Notes: generated from the sequence alone by a model not told the origin. 64,000 nt of DNA from Tissierella simiarum (GCF_018917865.1 NZ_JAHLPM010000010.1:1-64000); one strand, 5' to 3'; positions 27,929 to 37,132 are shown, counted from the first letter of the stretch. Program-made: numbers and translations.

Positions 27929-28672
27929 TTATTTATGAAGTTCTTTACGAATTAAATCTCTTTTATTTTTTATTTCTTCTATCACATGACTTAGCCTTCC
28001 AGTAGTTAAATGTGGATAAGCTTTAAGTAATCTAATATGTCGTCTTTTAAGCTTCAAATAAACTGTTTCTGCCCTTCCTTTTAATATACCTTCCCTAGAC
28101 CTAATCTTTTTATTTAACTCTTCTCTAATGTTTACCAATTCTTTAAGCACTTTTCTAAATTCTATTAAGGAATTTATAGTTAAAGTTAAATCTATTACAA
28201 AAAATATCAGTAATATATTGTATAAAGGCGATAACAAAGAAGCTGGTATAGAATATACTACATATTCCATTATAGGATGAATTACATACATCAATATTAC
28301 AGAAGCTATTCCCCATGCTAAGGAAAATCTTAAACATACATATCCTTTAATATTGAATTTTTCTTCACTATAATCCCACCATTTCGTATCAAAGACAAGT
28401 TCTAAAACATATCCCGTTATATATTCTAGAATTGTAGCAACTACAATTCCTCCTAAAAATAAATATAGTAAATTATTTTTTAAAGGAGTTAAAAATAAGA
28501 TCATTAATACTGCTCCACTACCATAAATAGGACAAATAGGACCAAATAAAAATCCTCGATTTATAAATTTTTTTAATATAAAAATATGGTAAACCACTTC
28601 TATTATCCATCCTATACAGGAATACAATATGAAAAATAAAAAGATATGATAAAAATTAAAAGTATTAAACAA
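27929..28672 (-). CDS. membrane protein of the CmpB-like putative ABC-transporter type IV family
   Basis: 247 aa with five to six predicted helices followed by a charged C-terminal tail of about 70 residues. The text FILYSCIGWIIEVVYH, NRGFLFGPICPIYGSGAV and TKWWDYSEEKFNIKGYVCL are hallmarks of the PF06541 family (often called putative ABC transporter permease). No ATPase partner is adjacent, and the true function of the family is not settled. Single gene. Confidence 0.8.
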   Translation of the reverse strand: MFNTFNFYHIFLFFILYSCIGWIIEVVYHIFILKKFINRGFLFGPICPIYGSGAVLMILFLTPLKNNLLYLFLGGIVVATILEYITGYVLELVFDTKWWDYSEEKFNIKGYVCLRFSLAWGIASVILMYVIHPIMEYVVYSIPASLLSPLYNILLIFFVIDLTLTINSLIEFRKVLKELVNIREELNKKIRSREGILKGRAETVYLKLKRRHIRLLKAYPHLTTGRLSHVIEEIKNKRDLIRKELHK

Positions 28673-28863
28673 TTCATTTCACCCATTCCATAATATTAAT
28701 TAGTTATATTATAACATCTTAGATTTATCTGAGCATCTTAAACTCTTTATAAATTATTAAGGATATTGTAAGCAAATCGTAAGATTAAATTAATTTATTT
28801 GAAAGAATGCTAGTCTATAATAAAATTAATAAGCTATTGATCCTTTAATAGGAGGTTTTAAAT

Positions 28864-29937
28864 ATGAAAACAAATATTTTTGTTATATATGGTGGAAAAT
28901 CAGTAGAGCATGAAGTATCTTTACATAGTGCTTCAGCTATAATGAATGCAGTAAATAAAGAAAAATATAATATTTATCCAATTTATATTACGAAAGAAGG
29001 TATCTGGTATAGCCTTGGATTATTAAAAGATGACATAGGAGATATAGAGCAATTAAAAAAGACTAGTTCTTCTACAATACCTTCTTCCATAGGAGACTTC
29101 TTAACCAATTATTTAAAACATGACGAAAAAAATATAGTTTTTCCTGCGCTCCATGGAACTAATGGTGAAGATGGAACTATACAAGGACTTTTAGAACTAC
29201 TAGATATTCCTTATGTTGGTAACGAAGTCTTGTCTTCTGCACTAGGAATGGATAAGGTCATAATGAAAGATCTATTTACAAAAGAGAATATACCACAAGG
29301 AAAATATATGTCTCTTAGATTTCATACATGGAAAGACAATAGTGAAGAGTCCTTGGAAAAAATAGAAATGACTATTGGCTATCCATGTTTTGTTAAACCT
29401 GCTAGATCTGGCTCTAGTGTTGGTATAAGCAGATGTGAAAATAAGGACGAACTGAAAAAAGGTCTTCAAGAAGCTTTTCTATACGATAATAAAACAGTAA
29501 TAGAAGAAGAAATAATAGGCAGAGAAATGCAAATATCCGTAGTAGGAAATGATTATCCAAAGGCTTCTGTAGTAGGAGAATTCATTATGGAAAGAAGATT
29601 TATGGATTACAATGCAAAATATCTAGATGGAAAATTAATTCCAGTAATACCAGCTAGACTATTAAAAAACCTAAGTGATGCTATGAGAGAAACTGCTATT
29701 AAAACTTTTAAAATATTGAATTGTTATGGTCTTGTACGAGTTGATTACTTTGTTACAGAAGACAATAAATTTTACGTAAACGAAGTCAATACTATGCCTG
29801 GTTTTACTAAATCCAGTATGACTCCAGCTTTATGGGAAAAAACTGATGGTACTACCTATCCTCAATTAATCGAGAAACTTATTGAATTAGCTTTCGAAAG
29901 ATATGAACAAAAGAAGTCTATAATAAACGGAAGGTGA
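28864..29937 (+). CDS. ddl: D-alanine--D-alanine ligase
   Basis: 357 aa ATP-grasp enzyme that joins two D-alanines for the peptidoglycan stem. The motifs are VIYGGKSVEHEVSLHSA, LHGTNGEDGTIQG, FVKPARSGSSVGISR and NEVNTMPGFTKSSMTP. AGGAGG precedes the ATG. The region that fixes D-Ala versus D-lactate or D-Ser specificity resembles normal Ddl (YNAKYLDGKLIPVIPA contains the Tyr of the omega loop), so vancomycin resistance is not suggested. It is followed by murF five bases later. Confidence 0.95.
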   Translation: MKTNIFVIYGGKSVEHEVSLHSASAIMNAVNKEKYNIYPIYITKEGIWYSLGLLKDDIGDIEQLKKTSSSTIPSSIGDFLTNYLKHDEKNIVFPALHGTNGEDGTIQGLLELLDIPYVGNEVLSSALGMDKVIMKDLFTKENIPQGKYMSLRFHTWKDNSEESLEKIEMTIGYPCFVKPARSGSSVGISRCENKDELKKGLQEAFLYDNKTVIEEEIIGREMQISVVGNDYPKASVVGEFIMERRFMDYNAKYLDGKLIPVIPARLLKNLSDAMRETAIKTFKILNCYGLVRVDYFVTEDNKFYVNEVNTMPGFTKSSMTPALWEKTDGTTYPQLIEKLIELAFERYEQKKSIINGR

Positions 29938-29942
29938 ACTAA

Positions 29943-31352
29943 ATGATAAGAAGAAACTTAAGAGAAATTCAGGAAATGTCTAGTGGATTTAGCCTAAAAA
30001 AAGAACATGAGAAAATTACTATTAATGGTGTTTCTACAGATTCTAGAAATATAAATATTGGTCAGTTATTTGTTCCTTTAACTGGGGAAAACTTTAACGG
30101 TCATAATTTTATATACGATGCAATAAAAAAAGGAGCTGTAGCGGCTTTATGGAATCAAGAAGAACCTATTCCTAATATTGATTTTCCCTTTATACTAGTA
30201 GATGATACATTAGTAGCCCTTCAAAAATTAGCTAAAGCTTATCGAAGTCAACTAAGCACAAAAGTAATCGGTATTACAGGAAGTAATGGTAAAACATCTA
30301 CTAAAGACATACTAGCAAGTCTTCTAAAAACTCAATATAAAACTCACAAAACTTTTGGAAACTTTAATAATCATATTGGAGTGCCTTTAACCATTTTAGA
30401 TATGGATGAAGATACTGAAATGGCTGTTATTGAAATGGGTATGTCAAATTTAGGAGAAATTGAATTACTGTCTTCTATTGCTGCTCCAGATGTAGGAGTA
30501 ATTACTAATATAGGTGAGGCCCATTTAGAAGACTTAAAAACCAAGGAAAACATTATAAAAGCTAAACTTGAAATCTTAAAAGGATTGAACCCTAATGGAC
30601 TTTTTCTTTACTTTGGAGACGACTCAATGTTAAAAGAAAAAGTAAAAAGTATTCCTATGAACTATGAAGTTATGACTTTTGGTATTAAACCTTCTAACAC
30701 TTATCAATTTCAAGTTGGTTTTGTTAATGAAAAAGGTGTTTCCTTCTTTCTAAAAAATCCTATTTCACCAACTTTCTTTTTACCAATGTTAGGTAAACAT
30801 CAGATATACAATGCTACAGCAGCTATCGCAATAGCTAGATATTTTAATATCTCTTTTGAGAATATACAAAAAGGATTTCTGAAGGTAGAAAAGACAGGCA
30901 TGAGAAATGAGTTAGTACATGGAAAAGAATTTACTATCCTAAACGATTCATATAAATCTAATCCTACAAGTGTTTTAGCAGCACTAGAAACTGTTTACTC
31001 TATGGAAGGTTATAATCAAAAAATTATTGTCCTTGGTGATATGCAGGGTTTAGGAAAATATGAAATTAAAATGCATGAAGAAATTGGACAAAAAATCAAT
31101 TCAAATAAAGTAGACTTTCTATTTACTATAGGACCAATTTCTCGTCATATTGGCAAAACAGCAATAATGAGCTTTGGAAAAAATAGAGTAACTTCATGTA
31201 CTGATAAATCTCAGTTAGTTGCAGAGCTTAAAAAAGTTATAAAACCTAATGCATTAATTTTAGTAAAAGCATCAAGAGCATTACAGTTAGAAGAAATTGT
31301 AGACAAATTAAAAGAAGAAACTTTTTTATTACATGAAAATATGGTTATATAG
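29943..31352 (+). CDS. murF: UDP-N-acetylmuramoyl-tripeptide--D-alanyl-D-alanine ligase
   Basis: 469 aa Mur ligase that adds the D-Ala-D-Ala product of the upstream gene to the UDP-MurNAc-tripeptide. Seen: the N-terminal UDP-binding domain (VSTDSRNINIGQLFVPL), the ATP site GITGSNGKTSTKD, the TFGNFNNHIGVPLTIL motif, and the C-terminal Rossmann part. The ribosome site GGAAGGTGA lies in the last codons of ddl, so the two are translated together. Confidence 0.95.
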   Translation: MIRRNLREIQEMSSGFSLKKEHEKITINGVSTDSRNINIGQLFVPLTGENFNGHNFIYDAIKKGAVAALWNQEEPIPNIDFPFILVDDTLVALQKLAKAYRSQLSTKVIGITGSNGKTSTKDILASLLKTQYKTHKTFGNFNNHIGVPLTILDMDEDTEMAVIEMGMSNLGEIELLSSIAAPDVGVITNIGEAHLEDLKTKENIIKAKLEILKGLNPNGLFLYFGDDSMLKEKVKSIPMNYEVMTFGIKPSNTYQFQVGFVNEKGVSFFLKNPISPTFFLPMLGKHQIYNATAAIAIARYFNISFENIQKGFLKVEKTGMRNELVHGKEFTILNDSYKSNPTSVLAALETVYSMEGYNQKIIVLGDMQGLGKYEIKMHEEIGQKINSNKVDFLFTIGPISRHIGKTAIMSFGKNRVTSCTDKSQLVAELKKVIKPNALILVKASRALQLEEIVDKLKEETFLLHENMVI

Positions 31353-31383
31353 AAAGTTAGAAATGAGTTAATATGATTTGCCT

Positions 31384-31425
31384 ATGGAAGTTATTGTAAA
31401 TAGCCCCTCCTACAATAACTTCCAT
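31384..31425. terminator. bidirectional terminator between murF and moaC
   Basis: Perfect 15-bp arms (ATGGAAGTTATTGTA and its complement) with a 12-base loop. Confidence 0.75.
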
Positions 31426-31431
31426 TTATAA

Positions 31432-32334
31432 TTAGATGACCTCTATGGTATCTCCTTCCCTTACAACTCCACCTTTTAAAACCTTCGTAAATATTCCTTC
31501 CTTCGGCATTACACATTTGCCTACCTTTTGAGATATAGCACATCCTGTATGACATTCTTTACCAATTTGAGTTACCTCTTGAATTGTCTCTCCTATAATC
31601 AACTTCGTACCTATCGGAAGTTCATAAAGAATTATTCCTTCTGTAGTTATATTTTCCGCAAACACTCCTGGTTCTAATCCTTCTATCCCTTGGTTTTCCA
31701 TCTTATCAAAACTTTCAATACCAAGCAGACTTACTTGTCTATGCCATTTTCCACTATGAGCATCTCCTTTTAATCCGAAATCTTCAATAAATAAGCCTTC
31801 CTTTATTGGTTCTTTAATTACTCCTTTTTCTTTACTAATATTTATAGATAATACCTTCCCCTTTAAATTCTCCCTTACATAGTCACCAGATTTTCCTCCA
31901 GTTTTTTTAATAAGCATAATATCTTCTATAACCATATCTTTATCTACAGCTTTACACATATCATATATAGTTAAACAAGCTATTGAGACAGCCGTCAAAG
32001 CTTCCATCTCTACACCAGTTTTTCCTATAGTCTTTACTTCTGACTCTACTTCAATAGCATCTTCTAATATATTAAATCTAATATCTGCTCCTGTTAAGAA
32101 TAAATTGTGACACATAGGAATTAATTCACTAGTCTTTTTAGCTCCCATTATTCCACCAATTTGAGCTACAGACAAAACATCTCCTTTTTCTATTACTCCA
32201 GATCTAATCTTTTCTATGGTTTCTTTCCGCATCTTGATTTTCCCTTTTGCTATAGCAGTTCTTTTTGTATCTTCTTTTTCTCCAACTTCTACCATATGGG
32301 CTCTTCCACTTTCATTAAAATGAGTAAATTCCAT
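31432..32334 (-). CDS. moaC: MoaC-MOSC fusion (cyclic pyranopterin monophosphate synthase + MOSC domain)
   Basis: 300 aa. Residues about 1-155 are MoaC, with [18 protein letters not shown] and [20 protein letters not shown]; it converts the MoaA product to cyclic pyranopterin monophosphate. Residues about 160-300 are a MOSC domain ([45 protein letters not shown]). MOSC domains handle the sulfur of molybdenum cofactor in related proteins. The fusion is known in clostridia. It follows moaA with a three-base gap. Confidence 0.92.
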   Translation of the reverse strand: MEFTHFNESGRAHMVEVGEKEDTKRTAIAKGKIKMRKETIEKIRSGVIEKGDVLSVAQIGGIMGAKKTSELIPMCHNLFLTGADIRFNILEDAIEVESEVKTIGKTGVEMEALTAVSIACLTIYDMCKAVDKDMVIEDIMLIKKTGGKSGDYVRENLKGKVLSINISKEKGVIKEPIKEGLFIEDFGLKGDAHSGKWHRQVSLLGIESFDKMENQGIEGLEPGVFAENITTEGIILYELPIGTKLIIGETIQEVTQIGKECHTGCAISQKVGKCVMPKEGIFTKVLKGGVVREGDTIEVI

Positions 32335-32337
32335 TAT

Positions 32338-33294
32338 TTATCCCCCTATTTGATTCATATTTCTCCTTATATATTTGCCTTCTTCTAACTTATGGGATTC
32401 TTCTTTCTCTAATATGGATTTAGTTATTAATTTTTTTATATCTTCTCCGTTCCTTAATGCTTCCTTTATATCGATTTCCTTATTGGAATGAAGACATAGC
32501 TTTAACTTTCCTTGAGAAGTTAACCTTATCCTATTACAGTTTTCACAAAACTTACAAGTTATAGGATTTATTAATCCTACTCTACCTTTTCCATTAGGTA
32601 ATTTATAATATACAGCTGGTGAAGAATTATCTTCTCTTTCAACCTGAGCCAATTCTCTTACTTTATCCAAGACTATACTATTAGAAACAAACTTTTCCTT
32701 TGCCCATGGTGCAGCTTCTCCTATAGGCATTAACTCTATAAAACGTACATCTATTTCTTCTTTTTCTGTAAGTTTTACAAAATCTATAATTTCGTCATCA
32801 TTAAATCCACCAATTAATACTGTATTTATCTTTATGGGAGTTAGTCCAACTTTTCTTGCTTCTTCTATACCTTTTAGAATTTCTCCTAACTTCCCACCTC
32901 GTGTAATATAGATATACTTTTCTTCTTTTAAAGTGTCTAAGCTAATATTTACTCTATTTAATCCTGCTTCTTTTAAAGCTGCTGAAAATTTTTCTAAAAG
33001 TAATCCATTAGTAGTCATAGCTAAGTCTTTTACTCCAGATAGTTTAGATACTCTTTCTATAAGGCTCACTATGCCTTTCCTTGTTAAAGGTTCTCCTCCA
33101 GTAAACCTTATTTTATTTATACCCAAATCTACAAAAGCTTCCGTTATTTCATAAACTTCTTCTAAGGTCAATATATCTTCATGAGAAACCTTTTCTATAC
33201 CCTTTTCTGGCATACAATAAACACACCTTAAATTACATCTATCAGTTAAAGAAATCCGTAGATAATTAATCTCTCTTCCATAAGAATCTTTCAC
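32338..33294 (-). CDS. moaA: GTP 3',8-cyclase MoaA
   Basis: 318 aa radical SAM enzyme for the first step of molybdopterin synthesis. It has the N-terminal cluster motif CNLRCVYC, RFTGGEPL, and the C-terminal second cluster CKFCENCNRIRLTSQGKLKLC. The very C-terminus lacks a clear GG tail in the usual form but ends QIGG. The GTG start at 33294 is preceded by GAAGGTGAT. It supplies the formate dehydrogenase cofactor with moaC just downstream. Confidence 0.95.
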   Translation of the reverse strand: MKDSYGREINYLRISLTDRCNLRCVYCMPEKGIEKVSHEDILTLEEVYEITEAFVDLGINKIRFTGGEPLTRKGIVSLIERVSKLSGVKDLAMTTNGLLLEKFSAALKEAGLNRVNISLDTLKEEKYIYITRGGKLGEILKGIEEARKVGLTPIKINTVLIGGFNDDEIIDFVKLTEKEEIDVRFIELMPIGEAAPWAKEKFVSNSIVLDKVRELAQVEREDNSSPAVYYKLPNGKGRVGLINPITCKFCENCNRIRLTSQGKLKLCLHSNKEIDIKEALRNGEDIKKLITKSILEKEESHKLEEGKYIRRNMNQIGG

Positions 33295-33397
33295 TTTATC
33301 ACCTTCTTCATTAGCTTATTAAATCCTTTAATAAGTTAATTAATTATATCATACTAAATACCCTATTTTAATATATTTATATTATATAATTAATTAA

Positions 33398-33438
33398 AAA
33401 AGCTATTTAGGAATATAGAGTATCCCTAAATAGCTTTT
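33398..33438 (-). terminator. terminator at the end of the agrB transcript
   Basis: Arms AAAAGCTATTTAGG/CCTAAATAGCTTTT with a 13-base loop, followed on the minus strand by more T residues. Confidence 0.8.
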
Positions 33439-33486
33439 AAATAATTAAATTTATTTTTAATTGATGTTTCTATCATTTATATAAGA

Positions 33487-33744
33487 TTATAATAGTCTAT
33501 AAAAGATGAAATAGCATACTATATTTACTAAGATTAAAAATAAAAGTAATCCTATCCAATCCATTTTATTTTTCTTTGGCTCTTCTATAGAATATAGAAA
33601 TATTACTTGAAAGTGTGCTAGGACAAATGGTATAAGTTTTAATAAAAGTACATCTGTTATGATAACAACACTTACTGATACTACTAAAACTATCGGATAT
33701 AGTATTCTAATCCATTGTTTATTATCTAAGTACCATCTATCCAT
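33487..33744 (-). CDS. small membrane protein downstream of agrB
   Basis: 85 aa with three predicted helices (about 12-31, 34-50 and 62-82). An AGGAGG site precedes ATG. No family is recognised. Small membrane proteins of this kind often follow agrB in clostridia, but a role is not shown by the sequence. It is the last gene of the agrB transcript. Confidence 0.65.
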   Translation of the reverse strand: MDRWYLDNKQWIRILYPIVLVVSVSVVIITDVLLLKLIPFVLAHFQVIFLYSIEEPKKNKMDWIGLLLFLILVNIVCYFIFYRLL

Positions 33745-33784
33745 TATTCTTCCTCCTATTAGTATAGTTGTTTTTTATATATTA

Positions 33785-34375
33785 TTAACTTAATTGTCTT
33801 CTTTCTAAGAATTTTTGTTTAAGTATTAAATAAGCTATTGAAAACTCTGTCATAGATAACATAAACAATGAATTTATAAATCTATTTGCTACTATATATC
33901 CTAAAATTATAATTATGTTTAAAAATATTGTTCTACTTCTGGCTATTTTCTTATTTTTTACTAATTCCTCTTGAGTCTTGGGATTGTTTTTATTTTCGAC
34001 TGGAGAAAATTTAAATATAGTTATTGTGGAAAAAATTAATGCAAGTAATCCTACAATCGGTTTATAAATATCTAAGGTCATATTTCTTATAATCAGTAAA
34101 AAAATATAAATCACTATAGAATAGATATAACATTCATAATATCTCTTTGCATGATATCCTCCTGTATAGGATTTTAAAAAGAAATATACTGATAAAAATA
34201 TTATTGATGAAATAAATTCTCCCATAATAAATCCAAGTATCAATATAGTAACGGATGTAAATAAGCTAGAAATAACTAATTGTAAACCATAAATATAATT
34301 ATCTCTCTCTTCTATATCTATTATTTTATTTACTATTAAATAAAAACTTATATCTTCTGCTAATCTTTGTAACAT
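33785..34375 (-). CDS. agrB: AgrB-like autoinducer peptide processing protease
   Basis: 196 aa membrane cysteine protease that cuts the AgrD precursor and forms the cyclic peptide. The catalytic His75 and Cys82 stand in SYTGGYHAKRYYECY with the seven-residue spacing known from staphylococcal AgrB. About six helices surround them. GGAGG precedes the ATG. An intrinsic terminator separates it from agrD upstream, and the cognate AgrC/AgrA genes lie about 5 kb away on the far side of a duplication. Confidence 0.9.
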   Translation of the reverse strand: MLQRLAEDISFYLIVNKIIDIEERDNYIYGLQLVISSLFTSVTILILGFIMGEFISSIIFLSVYFFLKSYTGGYHAKRYYECYIYSIVIYIFLLIIRNMTLDIYKPIVGLLALIFSTITIFKFSPVENKNNPKTQEELVKNKKIARSRTIFLNIIIILGYIVANRFINSLFMLSMTEFSIAYLILKQKFLERRQLS

Positions 34376-34485
34376 TTAAGTCCTCCATAAAATTGATTTT
34401 TATTATATTTATACAATAGCATATCTTAACTATGCCTTGTTTTAAATTACATAGATACTATTAAAAACTTATGAGTAGCAGTATA

Positions 34486-34533
34486 AAAATAAACTTAGCA
34501 GTTTAATTTAAATTCACATGCTAAGTTTATTTT
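34486..34533 (-). terminator. terminator between agrD and agrB
   Basis: Arms of about 15 bp (ATAAACTTAGCA core) with an 18-base loop, then TTTTTATAC on the minus strand. It would end most agrD transcripts before agrB. Confidence 0.7.
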
Positions 34534-34705
34534 ATACTTATGCTAAAACTTTAGTTGAATAAAGATAATATTTAAATGGAAGTATTTACACTGCTAAGCT
34601 ATATCTCTCTATGATACATAAATCTACTAGTTATCAAACCAACAAGCCCCACATTTATTTAAAATACTGATATAACCTAAATTCCCCACTTCATAATTGC
34701 CTTAC

Positions 34706-34828
34706 TTATTTCTTTGGCTTTTTAGGTTCAAATGTTAAAAATGCCGATTGTTTTCCTTCTGCTAAGTCAGTTGCTTTTTTTGATAGCTTAGCTATGTTTT
34801 GTAATACTTTTATCTTTGTATTATTCAT
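34706..34828 (-). CDS. agrD: AgrD-like cyclic lactone autoinducer precursor (serine type)
   Basis: 40 aa. A basic amphipathic leader (MNNTKIKVLQNIAKLSKKA) leads to GKQSAFLTFEPKKPKK. Aligned on the EP element after the cleavage site of known AgrD proteins, Ser28 takes the place of the ring cysteine and SAFLT is the predicted five-residue ring, giving a lactone instead of a thiolactone. The C-terminal tail has EPKKPKK; most AgrD tails are acidic (EPxVPEE), so the basic tail is unusual. GGGGGG lies 7 bases before ATG. The LytTR-type sites at 35036-35072 are 208 bases upstream. Confidence 0.8.
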   Translation of the reverse strand: MNNTKIKVLQNIAKLSKKATDLAEGKQSAFLTFEPKKPKK

Positions 34829-35035
34829 CCTATTCCCCCCTTTTTAAAATTTTTTAAATAGTATTAAAAATACTATAGAGAACTTTGTTGTAACTAATAT
34901 AAGTTAAATATTAGTAAATTTCTTCTATATCTATTATTCTATTTCTCACTAAATATTTTTATAAAAATTAAAGCTGTTATTAATTAATCTTTATGCTAGT
35001 TATAGAATATCATATCTTGTCCATATTTTGTTTAA

Positions 35036-35072
35036 AATGGTATGAATGGTAATAAAAATAGCACGAATAGTA
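35036..35072 (-). promoter_or_regulatory. putative AgrA (LytTR) binding array, copy 1
   Basis: On the plus strand the heptamers AATGGTA, AATGGTA, AATAGCA and AATAGTA start at 35036, 35045, 35057 and 35066, that is spacings 9, 12 and 9. LytTR regulators bind pairs of about 9-bp direct repeats separated by about 12 bases, so two such sites phased by 21 bp fit. A -10-like TATTCT (about 35008) lies downstream on the minus strand. A second array with the same geometry is at 39229. Confidence 0.7.
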
Positions 35073-35566
35073 ATAAAAGATTTAATTATTGAATCACTTC
35101 AGAATGAGCACAAAAAACATATAAATCTAATTTAATTTTAGTAGCATAAAATCAAATTTAAAGATATTTTTCAGTCAAGTTAATATTTATATTTTACCTT
35201 AACTTGTTTGTTATACATCTTTTATCTAACGTAAACTTTCTGTGTTTTTTAAATTTTTCTCTTGAATATTATTAACTGATTCTAATATGGTATAATTATA
35301 TATAATTACACTATGTCATAGAAATTACATTACATAATAATTATTTAGATTACTCCAATTGTTATATATTTTAAAATTAGCTCTAATTTTAGAATATAAT
35401 TTTCTTTAATAAAGTCAATAAACTTATCAAAACATACGTAACATAGATTTAATCTCTTTTGAAATATTACTTATAGCTCATACTCTAATCATAAACTTCA
35501 AGTATATTATAAAAATTCAGTATTGCTGGTTATATAAATATTCTTATAAAGAAAGGATGAATAGTC
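35073..35566. other. 494-base intergenic region between the agrD promoter and the divergent small genes
   Basis: Very AT-rich, no open frame with a start and ribosome site. It must hold the promoter of the plus-strand genes that begin at 35567; a candidate is the region near 35280-35310 (TATGGTATAATTATATATAA). Nothing else is recognised. Confidence 0.5.
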
Positions 35567-36016
35567 ATTAAAAGATATGAATACAATGAAAGAGATTTTG
35601 ACACAGTAAAGAAAAATATATCTATTGCATTGAATAAATATAATATTGCAATTGAATCTTTAAGTAGAATGGCAAGAGTTGATTTAGATTGGATAAAAGA
35701 TTATTTAGATGGAAAAAAAGAAATATTTGAAGAAAATCAGTTAAATGAAAATTATTTAAAACTTGAATACATATCTACTTTTTTATCAGGTGCAATATCA
35801 CTTATTTCTCCAGATGATAGAGTTAAAGGGATTATAGAATATTTAATGGAAGAATATAATATCAGTTATAATACTATTTCCTTATACGCTGATATTGAAA
35901 AAGAAGATATTGAGGATTTTATGAAAGATGCTAATTCCATTTCATACGAGAAAAAATACAGATTAGCAACAACAAGTTTATTTTTGCATTTTTTATTTAA
36001 AAAACCAGATTGTTAA
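35567..36016 (+). CDS. small protein with two helix-turn-helix-like repeats, possible ATT start
   Basis: From ATT 35567 it would be 149 aa; the first ordinary start is TTG 35630 (128 aa) but that lacks a ribosome site, while AAAGGATG lies seven bases before ATT. The frame is open from 35561. Two similar segments are visible, KYNIAIESLSRMARVDLDWI and EYNISYNTISLYADIEKEDI, each reading like a Cro-type helix-turn-helix, so it may bind DNA. The family is not recognised. ATT starts are rare (known for infC), so this may also be a gene with a mutated start. Confidence 0.5.
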   Translation: MKRYEYNERDFDTVKKNISIALNKYNIAIESLSRMARVDLDWIKDYLDGKKEIFEENQLNENYLKLEYISTFLSGAISLISPDDRVKGIIEYLMEEYNISYNTISLYADIEKEDIEDFMKDANSISYEKKYRLATTSLFLHFLFKKPDC

Positions 36017-36086
36017 ATCAATCTTTAAGCAAGACAAAATCATAACAGTATTTTTCTTGATATTTATATATATTGAGGAGGAAATT

Positions 36087-36245
36087 ATGAATTATATTAA
36101 TTTTATTTATGGGACATTAGTTACACTTATTATTTTTATTGTGTTAATAAGATTTTGGATGGAAGTTGCAAATTATATTGGTAACAAACTCAGAATAGAT
36201 GTTTTTTTTATGAATTTACTAGATAAAATACAGAAACGTAAATAA
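36087..36245 (+). CDS. small single-helix membrane protein
   Basis: 52 aa from ATG 36087, with AGGAGG six bases upstream. One hydrophobic helix (about residues 5-26) is followed by a short amphipathic, basic tail ending KIQKRK. It is the second of three plus-strand genes in the insert between the two agrD copies. Not recognised. Confidence 0.6.
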   Translation: MNYINFIYGTLVTLIIFIVLIRFWMEVANYIGNKLRIDVFFMNLLDKIQKRK

Positions 36246-36519
36246 TTAAACTTTTTTATTAAATTAATAAGTATCAAATAGCCCTCACCTTTTAAAATAT
36301 GTAAAATCTTATAATTCCTTATATTTATTATTATTAATCAAAAGTTAAAGAAATAATAGATAAAAATTCCACCAAAAGTTATACAAATATTTAAAGCAAG
36401 TAGAATAGCCGTGATACTAGAAAATCAAAGTTGAACTTAAAAAACAGGGTATATAGTTCTATAAGAAAAGTTAGCTGAATAATGAAGCAAAATTAATCAA
36501 AAAGGAGAGCAAATTATGA

Positions 36520-36933
36520 TTGAAAAAAATACATTATCCTATTATCTTATTTTTATCATTAATATTGATCTTAATATTAAATATATTTTTAAAATCTAAA
36601 AAAATATATATTAAAAATATAAAAGAAATAAATGTTTATACTTTTAATAATAGTCAAAAATTTAATGGGGACTTTATTTTTAAAATTGATAATATTAATT
36701 TAATTAATTCTTTTGAAAAAATTTTGATGGAAAGTAAAACTAAAATTAAATTTAAAGATTCTATTAATGCCAATGATATAACTGAAAGCTATAGTCTAAA
36801 AATCAAAGATAAAAATTCTGAAGGAGAATTTTTATTATTTTTATTTATTGGTAAAAATGACAAAGAAAGTTATATTGTTTTTTTGGGTATGATGATATTT
36901 ATCACATACCATTTGAAAAAACAAAAGAATTAA
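36520..36933 (+). pseudogene. membrane-anchored small protein, probably frameshifted at both ends
   Basis: The open frame from TTG 36520 gives an N-terminal membrane helix (about 5-22) and a Lys/Asn-rich outer part. The ribosome site AAGGAG suits ATG 36515, which is in another frame and stops after some 30 codons. At the 3' end the frame passes a run of seven T near 36878-36884; in the neighbouring frame the text continues GYDDIYHIPFEKTKELKKIF, which reads as the original C-terminus. Both points suggest a damaged gene. No family is recognised. Confidence 0.5.
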
Positions 36934-36943
36934 AAAAAATATT

Positions 36944-37003
36944 TAAATTGAGTAGGAGGTAACTAATTATTTTAATTACCGTCCTCTCACACCACTGTAT
37001 GTC
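36944..37003 (-). other. possible remnant of the 3' end of a group II intron (domain VI-like hairpin)
   Basis: On the minus strand the text GTGGTGTGAGAGGACGGTAA, a short AT loop, then TTACCTCCTACTC resembles the domain V/VI junction and the 3' end of bacterial group II introns. The domain V hairpin upstream is not recognisable and there is no reverse transcriptase gene, so at most a fragment is left. Based on recall of the motif. Confidence 0.4.
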
Positions 37004-37132
37004 AAGCTATCTAACAAGACATTATTTTTCATATAGTAGAATGATAAATGCACTTTAGATTATAGGCAATAAAAATAGAAACTACCTAGCATTAATTGAA
37101 TCCAGTCCTCTTCTCATCCTCAGGAAAGTTAT

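Noticed and set aside
28864-31352. Vancomycin-resistance type D-Ala-D-Lac ligase
   Set aside because: The ligase has the ordinary Ddl omega-loop Tyr, and there are no vanH- or vanX-like genes nearby.
36360-36450. Possible site-specific recombinase remnant (plus-strand KIPPKVIQIFKASRIAVILENQ)
   Set aside because: The stretch is short and lacks the catalytic serine motif of recombinases; similarity is too weak.
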